Source: Candidatus Latescibacterota bacterium (GTDB lineage: Bacteria > Latescibacterota > UBA2968 > GCA-2709665). Taken from it: a stretch of 16,177 nt of DNA. Position 1 is the first letter of the stretch. Each line of letters opens with the position of its first letter. Where the stretch lies: positions 1-16,177 of the forward strand of contig JAAXHE010000162.1 of the NCBI GenBank assembly GCA_012271065.1, read 5' to 3'. The translations under genes were made by a program, and so were the position numbers. Below the pieces are notes generated by a model, which saw only the letters and a program-made list of their open reading frames with translations, did not search any database and was not told the DNA's origin. Of the stretch, positions 15,894-16,177 are shown in pieces.

Positions 15894-15955
15894 TCGGTGT
15901 TTCCTCGATCCGATAGTTGTGAACTCGCTTTAAGCGTCCCGGTTTTCCGGGTTGA

Positions 15956-15984
15956 AATATACCTTACATGCGTCCGGATGGCAA
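15956..15984 (-). promoter_or_regulatory. Strong predicted sigma70-type promoter for the barrel-lipoprotein pair
   Basis: On the minus strand TTGCCA (15979-15984) is spaced exactly 17 bp from TATATT (15956-15961), each matching consensus at 5 of 6 positions. Transcription would start near 15949, about 56 nt before the ATG at 15893. A CCCGG-TTTT-CCGGG inverted repeat (15938-15951) lies at the predicted start of the transcript. Confidence 0.65.
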
Positions 15985-16062
15985 GGCGGATTTTCTTTCG
16001 TGAGTTTACATAGAGCTCAAATTTACAAATCTTTACACAACCATTTGTCACGCCGTTTTTGC

Positions 16063-16091
16063 TTGACACTACCGGGAGATTGGGCTATCTT
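16063..16091 (+). promoter_or_regulatory. Predicted sigma70-type promoter for tRNA-Arg
   Basis: TTGACA (16063-16068, perfect) is spaced 17 bp from TATCTT (16086-16091), after a T-rich stretch. Transcription would start near 16098, giving a leader of about 38 nt before the tRNA. It is back-to-back with the barrel gene promoter. Confidence 0.7.
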
Positions 16092-16135
16092 TAACGTCCG
16101 ATTTCCAGCAGACGGCTTCGTGCGCGGGGCTTGTA

Positions 16136-16177
<42 letters not shown>

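Noticed and set aside
15776..16069. 97-codon minus-strand open frame upstream of the barrel gene
   Set aside because: It runs through the strong promoter and leader and out of frame through the signal peptide. The composition is not protein-like.

Overview
This is a GC-rich (by eye a little under 60%), gene-dense Gram-negative chromosomal segment. It carries a full-length SprA-type outer-membrane protein, LptF/LptG and a lipoprotein, so the host has an outer membrane. SprA points to the FCB group. The gene order (sprA, comEA, pilM-like) together with the GC content suggests a non-Bacteroidota FCB lineage such as Latescibacterota, Gemmatimonadota or Zixibacteria. That placement is inference, not proof.

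Layout. Positions 1-7228, minus strand: an apparent operon sprA - comEA - pilM-like gene (cut by the left edge), with a likely sigma70-type promoter at 7254-7281. Positions 7229-7481: divergent promoter region with a 13-bp inverted repeat. Positions 7482-9838, plus strand: lptF-lptG, overlapping by up to 28 bp, the inner-membrane permease pair of the LPS exporter. A hairpin flanked by A and T runs (9863-9890) separates lptG from a convergent minus-strand M23 (LytM-type) membrane-anchored peptidase gene (9948-10892), which has its own promoter. Positions 11228-12577, minus: an HD-domain dNTPase-like hydrolase. Positions 12879-13601, plus: an endonuclease III-family [4Fe-4S] glycosylase, divergent from the HD gene. 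Positions 13676-15893, minus: a beta-propeller lipoprotein and, upstream of it, an outer-membrane beta-barrel protein, probably cotranscribed from a strong promoter at 15956-15984. Position 16136 to the end, plus: the 5' part of tRNA-Arg(TCT) with its own promoter.

Two things stand out. (1) The outer-membrane barrel gene has a clear promoter, ribosome-binding site and signal peptide, and then an in-frame UGA at codon 29, just after the predicted signal-peptidase site. The beta-barrel resumes in the same frame. The UGA is followed at close range by a short hairpin whose geometry falls within loose bacterial SECIS limits. A nonsense mutation or sequence error is the simplest explanation, but recoding is worth testing. 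(2) A 169-bp element with about 22-bp terminal inverted repeats (14763-14931) fills essentially the whole gap between the barrel and lipoprotein genes, and its end forms the barrel gene's TAG stop codon. The same 13-bp end supplies the TAG stop of the HD gene, and a diverged half-copy lies right after the endonuclease gene. This looks like a small non-autonomous mobile or repetitive element (MITE-like) that settles at gene 3' ends, possibly by using the TA of stop codons.

Most genes concern envelope building (SprA, LptFG, M23 peptidase, barrel plus lipoprotein). The rest concern nucleotide and DNA maintenance (HD hydrolase, endonuclease III) and DNA uptake or type IV pilus functions (ComEA, PilM-like).
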